Positions 52,555 through 62,007 of a stretch of 64,000 nucleotides of DNA are shown one piece after another; within the stretch, counting starts at the first letter, position 1, and every line of letters starts with the position of its first letter. The translations under genes and the position numbers were made by a program. The notes under the pieces were generated by a model. It was not told the origin of the DNA. It worked only from the letters and a program-made list of their open reading frames with translations, and made no database searches. This DNA comes from Alistipes sp. Lineage in GTDB: Bacteria > Bacteroidota > Bacteroidia > Bacteroidales > Rikenellaceae. The stretch is from the NCBI GenBank assembly GCA_017416915.1, contig JAFQAN010000006.1, positions 50,095-114,094 of the forward strand, given 5' to 3'.

Positions 52555-55077
52555 ATGCTCAATAAACTAAAAAAGGCTGCCCTTGTCATAGCTATTGCAG
52601 TCAGCTTCATTGCCATATTCTCAATACTCGGCATCATCCCCGCCCAATACATTGACCCTGTATGCAACGTCGCAGGTGGTGTAGGTCTTATATACGTAGG
52701 TTGGATGCTATGGATATGTCTCTTTGACCCGATAAAGCGCGACTGGATGATTGTGCGCGGATGGTTTGTGGCGCAGATTGTGGCCTTTGTCATATACATA
52801 CCCTTCGTGGCGACATTCATTATCCACCACACCGACAACAGCTTCTCATCATACAACATCACCTACGACGAGCTGTTATACCCCCACGAGGAGCGTGTCG
52901 GAGATGATGGCAAGATGGAGATAGCATCTACCCTCGACGCCAAGCCGCTCAAACAGCAGGAGACACCCAACCTTATATGGTCGGTATATTTTCACTACAT
53001 CGACCCAGGAAACCAAAATATGGCGATAAGCCCCAAAGGACGTACGGGCGCTGCTATAATGGCGATACTCGGCATCTTCCTACTCAACGGACTACTCATA
53101 TCGACACTAACAAGCTACTTTGACCGTCGCAAGGAGCGCTGGACAAAGGGCGAGGCTCGCTACGACTTCTTCTTTGCGCGCCGAAAACACTATATCGTAA
53201 TAGGCGGTACGGAGGTGGCGATGGGCGTTGTGGCTCAGATATTTAAGCAGCACTCCAACAATGGTATGGCAATACCATATATCTTGGTGCAGACGTCGCG
53301 CAATGTCGAGGAGTTTCGCCAAGAACTCTTCTCGACACTCAACAACGACGAACAGAAGCACACGATAATTTACTACGGCAACCGCACCTCATTAGAGGAC
53401 ATCAAGAGCCTAAAACCATACCGTGCCGAGGAGGTGTATATAATCGGCGAAAAGAGCCGCGAGAGCCGCGATGAGGGCGATGGCGAGACATATCACGACA
53501 CCTACAACATGCGCGCCTTGGAGCATATATCAAGTATATACAGCGCCGCGCGCAAGGATAACAATAAGGAGCGCCAAAAGTTGAAGTGTCGCGTGATGTT
53601 CGAGTACCAAACATCGTTCTCAATATACCAATTTGCCGACATCAGTAGCCACATAAAGAGCTTTATCGACTTCGTCCCATTCAACATCTACGAGATGTGG
53701 GCGCAGAGGGTACTCGTAAATCGCAACACACACATCGTCGCCCGCAGCCAATATCTGCCATTGGAGGGACATAAACCCATACTACGCGACTCGGACGACT
53801 ACGTACATCTAATCGTAATAGGTATGTCGCGTATGGGTACGGCGCTGGCTATCGAGGCGGCACACCTCGCCCACTACCCCAACTTCAACACTCGTAAACG
53901 TCGATCGCGCATTACCATCATCGACGATAATATGCGCCATGAAAAGGACTTTTTTATGGGTCGTTTCCGCTCGTTGTTCGATGTGGCACCACAGCGCTTT
54001 ATCGACCTCGACGCCTCAACTACCATCCCCGAGTGGTACAACCCGCTGACCGACCCCGAGTCGAAGTCGCCATACCGCGGTAACTACCTCGGCGAGGAGT
54101 TCATCGACATTGAGTGGGAGTTCGTGCAAGGCTCTATCGAATCGCCCGCCGTGCAGCAGTTTATCGCCGCAGCAGCCAACGAACAACACGTAAGACTGAG
54201 CATCGCTGTATGTATTCCCGACGCCAACAAGTCGCTTGCAGCGGCACTCTACCTGCCGCGCACGGTATTCGACAGTGCAATACAAATACTTGTAAATCAG
54301 CGTGGTGGCGACCGCCTTGTGGAGCAGATAACGCAGGAGTGTTACCACAACCCGTTCCACAACAAGCTACGCCCCTTTGGTATGGCGCGCAGTGGCTACG
54401 ACTACTCGTTAGTGCAGTTCAGCGAGCATATTGCCAGCCAGGTAAAACGCGACTATGAGGAGGCCTCAGCAGATAGCAACGGCGACATACAACGCTTTAC
54501 CGACAAGCTTATAGAGATGTTTGACGACACCAAGGCAGCAGAGCGCGCTCGCGACGTTGTGCGCCAGAATATGGAGCAGATACGAGGCGATAAAGATGCC
54601 GTAAAACTCGCCAACGAGACCATCACAGATCTTTTGGGCGAGAGGGCGCGGATATGCCTCGACTGCAACCTGCAAAGTATAGGCAAGACCGAGGCGGCAA
54701 AGAGCTGGTCGAGTATCTATAACAGCAATATGATGTGGACTAAGCTACGCAGCGCAGGTAAGATTAATGGCGAGTTAAGCGAGCAGCAGGTGTGGGACTT
54801 GGCCATTGTCGAACACAACCGCTGGAATATGGAGCAGCTACTTATGACCTATCGTCCGCTGACACGCGAGGAGCAGTTTGCGGTCTATAACAGTCAAAAT
54901 GATGAGGTCAAGGAGGTCTTCAAGGGCCGTATGGCACACTATAATATATGCTCGTGGGAGATGCTTACGGCATTAGACAATACGCTGAAAATTGATGTCT
55001 ATTACGCTAAAAAGCTTCTTGATTACCTCGCCACAGCGGAGAGTAAAGAGGCAAAAAGCGCAGCACCAAACAAGTAA
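52555..55077 (+). CDS. Channel-like membrane protein with tandem RCK-type Rossmann domains and C-terminal RyR domain
   Basis: 840 residues. Three N-terminal transmembrane helices (about 8-30, 40-57, 70-91) precede a pore-loop-like segment YFHYIDPGNQNM (145-156) and a fourth helix (165-187). Two nucleotide-binding Rossmann domains follow, starting HYIVIGGTEVAMG (about 212) and LIVIGMSRMGTALA (about 418). This order, with DPGN before the last helix, resembles CASTOR/POLLUX-type channels. The C terminus (about 740-830, VWDLAIVEHNRWNMEQ) is a degenerate RyR repeat. It heads a five-gene operon ending in a TIR protein. Channel function is inferred, not shown. Confidence 0.75.
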   Translation: MLNKLKKAALVIAIAVSFIAIFSILGIIPAQYIDPVCNVAGGVGLIYVGWMLWICLFDPIKRDWMIVRGWFVAQIVAFVIYIPFVATFIIHHTDNSFSSYNITYDELLYPHEERVGDDGKMEIASTLDAKPLKQQETPNLIWSVYFHYIDPGNQNMAISPKGRTGAAIMAILGIFLLNGLLISTLTSYFDRRKERWTKGEARYDFFFARRKHYIVIGGTEVAMGVVAQIFKQHSNNGMAIPYILVQTSRNVEEFRQELFSTLNNDEQKHTIIYYGNRTSLEDIKSLKPYRAEEVYIIGEKSRESRDEGDGETYHDTYNMRALEHISSIYSAARKDNNKERQKLKCRVMFEYQTSFSIYQFADISSHIKSFIDFVPFNIYEMWAQRVLVNRNTHIVARSQYLPLEGHKPILRDSDDYVHLIVIGMSRMGTALAIEAAHLAHYPNFNTRKRRSRITIIDDNMRHEKDFFMGRFRSLFDVAPQRFIDLDASTTIPEWYNPLTDPESKSPYRGNYLGEEFIDIEWEFVQGSIESPAVQQFIAAAANEQHVRLSIAVCIPDANKSLAAALYLPRTVFDSAIQILVNQRGGDRLVEQITQECYHNPFHNKLRPFGMARSGYDYSLVQFSEHIASQVKRDYEEASADSNGDIQRFTDKLIEMFDDTKAAERARDVVRQNMEQIRGDKDAVKLANETITDLLGERARICLDCNLQSIGKTEAAKSWSSIYNSNMMWTKLRSAGKINGELSEQQVWDLAIVEHNRWNMEQLLMTYRPLTREEQFAVYNSQNDEVKEVFKGRMAHYNICSWEMLTALDNTLKIDVYYAKKLLDYLATAESKEAKSAAPNK

Positions 55078-55090
55078 TACTCAACACGTT

Positions 55091-55378
55091 ATGAACAACT
55101 ACACACCACATCCCATAGACCTCTCTGACATTGAGCTACCCGAGGAGCTACTATCTCTCCGCGAAGATATAGCGCGCAACGTCCACGAGGCGTGGGCTGC
55201 ACAGCGCTACGCCGATGGATGGAGCTATGGCCCCGAGCGCAACGACCGCCTACGCCAGCATCCCTGCCTTGTGTCCTACGACGAGCTATCGGAGGAGGAG
55301 CGCGAATACGACCGCACAACGGCACTAAATACGCTGCGAATGATATATTATCTCGGCTTCAAAATCGAAAAACAATAA
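55091..55378 (+). CDS. Stand-alone RyR-domain protein
   Basis: A 95-residue protein made almost entirely of one RyR repeat (PF02026): PHPIDLSDIELPEELLSL, then NVHEAWAAQRYADGWSYGPERND, HPCLVSYDELSEEEREYDRTTA and LNTLRMIYYLGFKI. Every conserved block of the repeat is present. Bacterial RyR domains have been proposed to bind nucleotides; that is a family-level hypothesis. It sits 13 nt after the channel-like gene and 13 nt before the first TPR gene. The start at 55091 (ATG) removes an overlap with the preceding gene. Confidence 0.85.
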   Translation: MNNYTPHPIDLSDIELPEELLSLREDIARNVHEAWAAQRYADGWSYGPERNDRLRQHPCLVSYDELSEEEREYDRTTALNTLRMIYYLGFKIEKQ

Positions 55379-55391
55379 GAGGATATTACCA

Positions 55392-57149
55392 ATGAAACGC
55401 ATACTTACAGCCATAGTTTTCAGCCTCTTAGCACTCTCTGCCGCGGCGCAAACGCAGCGTGTAGTGGTCAAGACCCCTGGTCGTCAGCAGGATGATGGCT
55501 CGATTATTAAGGGTCAGCGCATTGCCGAGGCATACGTTACGGTGCAGGGCGGCAACACCTACGAGAGCGACACCAACGGAGAGTTGCGTATGGGTAAGCC
55601 CTCGACGGGCAAGTATCGTTTCAGCAGTGTGCGCAAGGAGGGTTACGAACTCTCCGACGCCGACTTTCTGATGCTCGACCACAACTACTCGGCGGAGAAT
55701 ACGCTATATATCAATATGGATAGCGGCGATGAGCTGCGAGCGCTAACGCGCAAGGTTGAGAATAAGGTGCGTCGCAACTATATGGCGCAACTACAAGCAA
55801 AAACCGATGAGATAGAGCGTCTTAGAGCCGAGGGCAAGACAACACGTGAGGAGTTACTGCGTATGCAGGCAGAGATAGACGCTGCGTGGGATAACTTTGA
55901 GAAGATGGTTGAGGAGAAGGCACGCGAATACCTCACCATAGACTTTGACCTAACGGATGACTTCAAGAGCGAGATTAGCTACTACATTATCAATGGTGAG
56001 TTGCAAAAGGCGGACTCGATGCTTGCCACACGTGGCGACCTCGACGAGCGTATTACTCACAATATACGACTGCGCGAACAGACTGAAAAAGAGATTGTTT
56101 CACTTGCTGAGGAGTGCTATTATAAGCACGATATATGTAGTCAGCGCTTCGAGCGCGATTCGGCGGCATATTGGTTGGAGCGCCGTGCAGAACTCGACCC
56201 CGAAAATGTGGAGTGGCTAGATGACGTGGCGCAATATGTTTATGACTTCATTGGTGATTACAATAAGGCGTTGGAGTATTACAATAAGGCGCTGAAAATA
56301 TATGAAAAGGTTTTAGGTGTAGAGCATCTTTATACTGCAACATCATACAATAATATTGGAGCGTGTTACAATAGTTTGGGCGATTACGACAAGGTGTGGG
56401 AGTATTACAATAAGGCGCTGGAAATACGAGAAAAAGTTTTAGGTACAGAGCATCCAAGTACAGCAACATCATACAATAATATTGGAGCGTGTTACGGCAA
56501 TTTGGGCGATTACGAAAATGCGTTGAAGTATCACAATAAAGCGCTGAAAATCTTTGAAAAAGTTTTGGGTACAGAGCATCCAAGTACAGCAACATCATAC
56601 AATAATATTGGAGCGTGTTACTACAATTTGGGCGATTACGACAAGGCGTTGGAGTATTACAATAAGGCGCTGAAAATACAAGAAAAAGTTTTAGGCATAG
56701 AGCATCCAAGTACCGCACTATCTTACAATAATATGGGTACGTGTTATACTAAATTGGGCGATTACGACAAGGCGTTGGAGTATTACAATAAGGCGCTGAA
56801 AATATATGAAAAGGTTTTAGGTACAGAGCATCCTGATACAGCATTCTCTTACAATAATATTGGAGTGTGTTACGACAATTTGGGCGATTACGACAAGGCT
56901 TTGGAGTATTACAATAAGGCGCTGGAAATACAAGAAAAAGTTTTGGGTACAGAGCATCCTGATACAGCATTCTCTTACAATAATATTGGAGGGTGTTACT
57001 ATAGTTTAGGCGATTACGACAAGGCGTTGGAATTTTGCGATAAGGCACTGAAAATCTTTGAAAAAGTTTTAGGCATAGAGCATCCTAATACCCAAATAGT
57101 AAAGGAGAATATTGCATACTGCCAAGAGCAATTAGAAGCAACAAAATAA
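55392..57149 (+). CDS. Exported TPR protein 1 (seven near-identical 42-aa repeats)
   Basis: 585 residues. Signal peptide (1-20, AAAQ), a beta-rich carboxypeptidase-regulatory-like module (about 21-97), a coiled coil (about 120-190), a linker with RFERDSAAYWLERRAELDPEN, then seven kinesin-light-chain-type TPR repeats of exactly 42 residues (YNNIGxCYxxLGDYDKALEYYNKALKI). The repeats are near-identical even in DNA (126-bp period) and more AT-rich than the neighbours, so they expand and contract easily. The first 97 codons almost match TPR protein 2. Probable periplasmic scaffold. Confidence 0.85.
   Translation: MKRILTAIVFSLLALSAAAQTQRVVVKTPGRQQDDGSIIKGQRIAEAYVTVQGGNTYESDTNGELRMGKPSTGKYRFSSVRKEGYELSDADFLMLDHNYSAENTLYINMDSGDELRALTRKVENKVRRNYMAQLQAKTDEIERLRAEGKTTREELLRMQAEIDAAWDNFEKMVEEKAREYLTIDFDLTDDFKSEISYYIINGELQKADSMLATRGDLDERITHNIRLREQTEKEIVSLAEECYYKHDICSQRFERDSAAYWLERRAELDPENVEWLDDVAQYVYDFIGDYNKALEYYNKALKIYEKVLGVEHLYTATSYNNIGACYNSLGDYDKVWEYYNKALEIREKVLGTEHPSTATSYNNIGACYGNLGDYENALKYHNKALKIFEKVLGTEHPSTATSYNNIGACYYNLGDYDKALEYYNKALKIQEKVLGIEHPSTALSYNNMGTCYTKLGDYDKALEYYNKALKIYEKVLGTEHPDTAFSYNNIGVCYDNLGDYDKALEYYNKALEIQEKVLGTEHPDTAFSYNNIGGCYYSLGDYDKALEFCDKALKIFEKVLGIEHPNTQIVKENIAYCQEQLEATK
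56217..57095 (+). repeat. 126-bp tandem repeats within TPR gene 1
   Basis: Successive repeat units start with TCATACAATAATATTGG-like sequence at 56343, 56469, 56595, 56721, 56847 and 56973, exactly 126 bp apart. Units share long identical runs, so homologous slippage is likely. Confidence 0.85.
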
Positions 57150-57162
57150 AAGTCAATTCACT

Positions 57163-59214
57163 ATGAAGCGCATACTTACAGCCATAGTTTTCTGTCTTTT
57201 AGCACTCTCTGCCGCGGCGCAGACGCAGCGTGTAGTGGTCAAGACCCCTGGTCGTCAGCAGGATGACGGCTCTATTACGAAGGGTCAGCGCATTGCCGAG
57301 GCGTACGTTACCGTACAGGGCGGCAACACCTACGAGAGCGACACCAACGGAGAGTTACGTATGGGTAAGCCCTCGACGGGTAAGTATCGTTTCAGCAGTG
57401 TGCGCAAGGAGGGCTACGAACTCTCCGACGCCGACTTTCTGATGCGCAGTTACATCTACTCCGATGTGGAGCCGCTATATATCACCCTCGTAAAGCCCTC
57501 GGAGCAGCTCGAAGTGCAGCTACACGCCGAGCAGAAGGTACGCAGGACATTGAAACAGCAGCTCGAAAGGGTTGAGAGCGAGATTGAGAGGCAGTACGAG
57601 GCACAGAAGATCACAGAGGAGGAGTACTACCAGCGCTTACAGCTGGTGTATGATGATATTGAGCGTAACGACAAGCTAATAGGCTATATGTCGGAGAGGT
57701 ATGCAGGGCTTGACTTTGATTGTATGGATGAGTTTAACCGTGAACTTAACCGACTTATAATCAACGGAGACCTTGCCGAGGCAGACTCACTTCTAATTAC
57801 GGCGGGCGACATTGAGAGTGAGTATGCGGCACTATTGCGCCATCGTGCCATAAACCAAAAGTTGCACCACGACTTGGAGCAGAGCGAGGAGTTTACACGC
57901 AGACGTATCGAGGATATTGCGAGCCGCTGTTATAGCAAGCATCAGATACACAGCTTGCGCTACGAGCGCGACTCGGCAGCCTACTACTTGGAGCTACGCG
58001 CAGAGCTTGACCCCGAAAATATGGAGTGGCAGGTTGAATTAGCCGAGTACCTCATAGAGTATATTGCTGATTATGATACAGCTTTAACAATATACGACAA
58101 GGCTGTGGCAAAAAGCATTGAGATTAATGGCGAAAAGCATCCCGAGACCGCAGACATACTGGGTCTAATGGGCTTATGCTGCCAATACTCCAAGGAGTAT
58201 GACAAGGCGGCAGAGTGCTACAACAGAGCCTTGGATATAAACGTAGAACTTTTCGGCGAAGAACACGAACGCACCGCCATAACATATAAGTATCTGGGAG
58301 AGTACTACACTGGGCTAAACGATTTCAGCAAAGCGGAAGAGTATTTCAACAAGGCATTATACATCCAACAAAAAGTCTTGGGCAAAAAACATAGCGACAA
58401 CGCAACACTATACAACTCTCTCGGAAGCAATTATAATTTTTTAGGCGATTACAATGCCGCTATAAAATACTACAAAAAGGCGCTTGCAATACAAGAGAAG
58501 ATAGACCTAAATCACGCCAATACAGCGATGTCATACGAGGGCATAGGCAGCTGCTACGAGGCGTTGGAGGAGTTTGACAAAGCGTTGGAGTATTACAATA
58601 AAGCGTTGGATATCAATATAGAAGTCGTCGGATTGAATCATCAGCATACGGCGATGACATATAGTCTTATAGGGCGGTGTTATGAGTGTCTAAATAGCTA
58701 CAAAACAGCTCTCTCATACTACTCCAAAGCGTTGGACATCAATGTTACGATATATGGCGAGGAACATCCTCACACATCAATTGTGTATAGTTGCATAGGC
58801 AGATGCTACGAGAATATGTACGAGTATGATACAGCCCTTTTGCATTATCACAAAGCGCTGGATATCACGATAAAATGTAACGGTAAGATGAGTTTGGAAA
58901 CCGCTACTACATATATGATGATTGGTATGTTCTACTTTAAGTTGGAGCAGGTGGATTGTGCATTGGAGTACCTACTTTTAGCAGAGTCTGCCTACGTTGG
59001 CTCGAACGATCCCGAAACGCCATCAATGATGCCTCTGAGGTTGTACGAAGGTATTGGAATGTGCTATGGGGTATTAGGCGATATTAAGAGAACATACGAG
59101 TATCTCGAAAAGGCTCTCAACATAGCAGAGACGACACTCACAGAGAATGACCCAACGTATCAAAATTTACAGTTGCTGGTAGAGAAGTTAAGACCATACG
59201 TATATTTTAACTAA
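57163..59214 (+). CDS. Exported TPR protein 2
   Basis: 683 residues. Signal peptide and N-terminal beta module (1-97) nearly identical to TPR protein 1, then diverging right after DADFLM. A coiled coil (about 120-180) and the shared linker (RYERDSAAYYLELRAELDPEN) precede about ten more diverged TPR units (LGLMGLCCQYSKEYDKAAECYNRAL and similar), which are not identical in DNA. It lies 13 nt after TPR protein 1. It may bind the partner proteins of the operon. Confidence 0.85.
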   Translation: MKRILTAIVFCLLALSAAAQTQRVVVKTPGRQQDDGSITKGQRIAEAYVTVQGGNTYESDTNGELRMGKPSTGKYRFSSVRKEGYELSDADFLMRSYIYSDVEPLYITLVKPSEQLEVQLHAEQKVRRTLKQQLERVESEIERQYEAQKITEEEYYQRLQLVYDDIERNDKLIGYMSERYAGLDFDCMDEFNRELNRLIINGDLAEADSLLITAGDIESEYAALLRHRAINQKLHHDLEQSEEFTRRRIEDIASRCYSKHQIHSLRYERDSAAYYLELRAELDPENMEWQVELAEYLIEYIADYDTALTIYDKAVAKSIEINGEKHPETADILGLMGLCCQYSKEYDKAAECYNRALDINVELFGEEHERTAITYKYLGEYYTGLNDFSKAEEYFNKALYIQQKVLGKKHSDNATLYNSLGSNYNFLGDYNAAIKYYKKALAIQEKIDLNHANTAMSYEGIGSCYEALEEFDKALEYYNKALDINIEVVGLNHQHTAMTYSLIGRCYECLNSYKTALSYYSKALDINVTIYGEEHPHTSIVYSCIGRCYENMYEYDTALLHYHKALDITIKCNGKMSLETATTYMMIGMFYFKLEQVDCALEYLLLAESAYVGSNDPETPSMMPLRLYEGIGMCYGVLGDIKRTYEYLEKALNIAETTLTENDPTYQNLQLLVEKLRPYVYFN

Positions 59215-59244
59215 AATATTACCACACTTAAAACACAAAACTAA

Positions 59245-60375
59245 ATGCAAACCGAGTATAAATATTTTGCCTTTATAAGCTACAACAGCCGTGATGTTCG
59301 TTGGGGTAAGCGCCTGCAACGAAAGCTCGAAGAGTACCGTATGCCAGCGACACTATGTAGCGAGCGCGGCTGGGAGCGTAAACCACTTAAACCCATATTC
59401 TTCGCGCCAACAGACATACAGGTAGGCGAGCTGAACGAGGAGCTGAAAAGCCGCCTCAGCGCATCACGTCATCTTATCGTCATCTGCTCGCCCAATGCCG
59501 CGCAGTCGGAGTGGGTGGGGCGTGAGATAAGCTATTTCCACAGCCTCGGACGCAGCAAAAACATACACTTCTTCATCATCGAGGGTACTCCCAACAGCAG
59601 CGACCCCCGCGAGGAGTGCTTCAACCCCGTGATTAAAGAGCTTGGGCTGGATGGTGTGCTTGGAGCTAACATCAACGAGAAGAACTACACCCTCAAACGC
59701 CTTAACCGTGAGCGCGCCTACGTGCAACTGATAACAACGCTACTCAATGTCGAGTTCGACAGCGTCTGGCAGCGCCACCGTCGCCTGCTTATACGTCGCG
59801 CAATAACCGCCGTCTGCACCATTATCGTCGTAATTGCCGCCATAGTGTGGGCGTGGAGCATTAACCGCCCGACAGACATCACGCTGCACCTGAGCGAGAC
59901 GACAACTGAGAACGACAGCCTACCACCGCTCTGTAACGGAACGGCGACGCTCTACCTCGATAACGACATCATCACAAAGAGTATCGCCGATGGCAGCCGC
60001 GAGATACTATTTCCCAACATCCCGCGCAACAAGCTCGGCAGCAAGGTGCGCATAACCCTTAGCGGCGACAACTACTACCCCACGGAGGCTACACAGACCC
60101 TCGACGAGCAGATGACGCTCAGCATCACACGCGACACACTGCTCTACGGCGATGTATGCTTCCGCCTACGCGATGCGCAGACGACAAAACCCATTGCGGG
60201 CTGCCGCGTCGAGATTGGCGGCATTGAGACGACGAGCGATGTAGAGGGCATAGTAAGATTGTATATCCCCGTAGCACAGCAGCGCAAAGCATACAATATC
60301 GTAGCGGAGCGCGAATTGGACCGCACGACGCTGACAATGCCATCGGGAGACAACGTCGTATTCTTCTGCAAGTAG
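59245..60375 (+). CDS. TIR-domain protein with membrane anchor and C-terminal beta domain
   Basis: 376 residues. N-terminal TIR domain (about 5-150): KYFAFISYNSRDVRWGKRLQ (box 1), then SASRHLIVICSPNAAQSEWVGREISYF, where E94 sits at the position of the catalytic Glu of TIR NADases, although proof is lacking. A transmembrane helix (about 188-206) is followed by an extracytoplasmic beta domain (about 215-376) with a CarboxypepD-reg-like segment (GDVCFRLRDAQTTKPIAGC). The TIR domain should face the cytoplasm. It ends the operon, 30 nt after TPR protein 2. Similar TIR proteins occur in bacterial signalling and defence loci. Confidence 0.85.
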   Translation: MQTEYKYFAFISYNSRDVRWGKRLQRKLEEYRMPATLCSERGWERKPLKPIFFAPTDIQVGELNEELKSRLSASRHLIVICSPNAAQSEWVGREISYFHSLGRSKNIHFFIIEGTPNSSDPREECFNPVIKELGLDGVLGANINEKNYTLKRLNRERAYVQLITTLLNVEFDSVWQRHRRLLIRRAITAVCTIIVVIAAIVWAWSINRPTDITLHLSETTTENDSLPPLCNGTATLYLDNDIITKSIADGSREILFPNIPRNKLGSKVRITLSGDNYYPTEATQTLDEQMTLSITRDTLLYGDVCFRLRDAQTTKPIAGCRVEIGGIETTSDVEGIVRLYIPVAQQRKAYNIVAERELDRTTLTMPSGDNVVFFCK

Positions 60376-60507
60376 GGTAATTCCTCCGCAGGCAAATATT
60401 TATAGCAGATAATATTTCGGGACTGGCAACACCGCGATTAAGCATTCGTCGCCACTGATATTTGTGTCAATTTTCCACTTATCGAAGGCTATCCCACTAT
60501 CCCTCTT

Positions 60508-61998
60508 CTATTTACGCTTCGAGAAGAGCAGCAATGATGTGAAGCAGAGCGCAGCGTTAAGCACAATTATCTCGTAACTGAACGTATAGCCACCGAGCCA
60601 CGCCTCGGAGTGCGCACTGACAATGTAGCACACCACGGGGACTACGACAGCAACAATGGGCGGAGCGTAGCGAAGCGGTAGGCGGCGTGTGCAGAGACCA
60701 AAGGCAAACAGTCCCAAGATGGGACCATAGGTGTAGCCCGCAACGGTGAAGATGAGCTTTATCACGCCGCTACTGCTGAACAGCTCAAAGCAGATGATAA
60801 TCAGCGTCATCGCAACAGCGATAAGGGTGTGTATCCTATGGCGCAAGGTGCTTAATCGCTCCTCCGCGAGGCTCTTGCCACCCATAATATCGAGCGTAAA
60901 CGATGTCGTCAGCGCCGTGAGTGCCGACCCCGCCGATGTATATGTCGAGGCGATAAGTCCGAGCAGAAAGAGGATACCCACAACCATAGGCAGTCCGCAC
61001 TCGGTGGCCACATAGCCAAATAGGTCATCGCCACGTGCCACCACTACACTCCCCGAGGCGTCTGTAAGGGGCATCGCACCCCCCGTAGCGGAGATGCCGC
61101 GCCCAGCCAAATAGAGGTAGAAGAGCGCACCAAGCATCAAGAAGAGCAAGATGACAACGCTCTGCAACACTATCGACGACATCATACCTCGCTGCGCATC
61201 GCGCCGACTGCGACACGAGAGCATCGTCTGCATCATATCCTGATCCAAGCCCGTCATCGCCACAACGAGAAATATGCCTGCTACAAACTGCTTCCAGAAG
61301 TATCTGCTATCCAGCGGGTTATCAAAGAAGAAGATGTCCGACAGGTGGCTATCGGCGACTGCCGCCACAGCACCTCCCACATCGAGGTTCATATCGCCGA
61401 TAACGAAGACTATACACGCCACGATGCTACCCACCATAAGTAGCGTCTTCATCATCTCGGTCCACACCACCGACCTCACGCCTCCGTGCCGCGTATAGAG
61501 CCATACGAGCAACATCATAAGTGCTGCATTTACCGCAAAGGGGATATTGTAGCCATCGAAGAGGAGCGCTTGCAGCACCACGCAGACGACGTATGCGCGC
61601 AACGACGCCGAGGCAATCTTTGCCACAAAAAAGAGCCACGCCCCCGTACGGTGTGCCACACCGCCAAAGCGGCTATCGAGGTACTCGTACAGCGACACCA
61701 CGCCCAAACGGTAGTAGAGCGGTATCAGCACCGTAGAGATGATGACGTAGCCCACAAAGAAGCCCAACGTGGTTTGCAGATATGAAAAACCGTCGGTAAG
61801 CACCGTACCTGGCACCGAGATATAGGTTACGCCCGACATTGCAGCACCCACCATAGCGATAGATGCAACAAGGCGCGGCGTGGTACGCCCACCCGTAAAG
61901 AAGGTGGCATTATCGCCCTTGCGCGCAGCACGACGTGCCACCACAAAGAGCAGGGCAAGATAGCCGCAAAGGGTGAGTATTATCGCTACGGACGACAT
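60508..61998 (-). CDS. Sodium:solute symporter family transporter
   Basis: 496 residues with about 13 hydrophobic helices, first helix SVAIILTLCGYLALLFVVARRAARKG, then FFTGGRTTPRLVASIAMVGAAMSGVTYISVPG, the SSF signature region, and GLDQDMMQTMLSCRSRRDAQRGM. It couples solute uptake to Na+; substrate unknown. Its stop faces the TIR gene. The FAD oxidoreductase gene lies just upstream (9 nt), so the two are probably co-transcribed. Confidence 0.9.
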   Translation of the reverse strand: MSSVAIILTLCGYLALLFVVARRAARKGDNATFFTGGRTTPRLVASIAMVGAAMSGVTYISVPGTVLTDGFSYLQTTLGFFVGYVIISTVLIPLYYRLGVVSLYEYLDSRFGGVAHRTGAWLFFVAKIASASLRAYVVCVVLQALLFDGYNIPFAVNAALMMLLVWLYTRHGGVRSVVWTEMMKTLLMVGSIVACIVFVIGDMNLDVGGAVAAVADSHLSDIFFFDNPLDSRYFWKQFVAGIFLVVAMTGLDQDMMQTMLSCRSRRDAQRGMMSSIVLQSVVILLFLMLGALFYLYLAGRGISATGGAMPLTDASGSVVVARGDDLFGYVATECGLPMVVGILFLLGLIASTYTSAGSALTALTTSFTLDIMGGKSLAEERLSTLRHRIHTLIAVAMTLIIICFELFSSSGVIKLIFTVAGYTYGPILGLFAFGLCTRRLPLRYAPPIVAVVVPVVCYIVSAHSEAWLGGYTFSYEIIVLNAALCFTSLLLFSKRK

Positions 61999-62007
61999 AG
62001 CCTATGG

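Noticed and set aside
52555-55077. Channel-like protein as an ordinary TrkA/Ktr potassium uptake subunit
   Set aside because: It has its own four helices and a RyR end and lies in a TIR operon; no TrkH/KtrB partner is present.
56248-57048. Antisense frames rich in YCNTPTPCRNRP over the TPR repeats
   Set aside because: They are the complement of the 126-bp repeats of TPR gene 1 and have no independent support.
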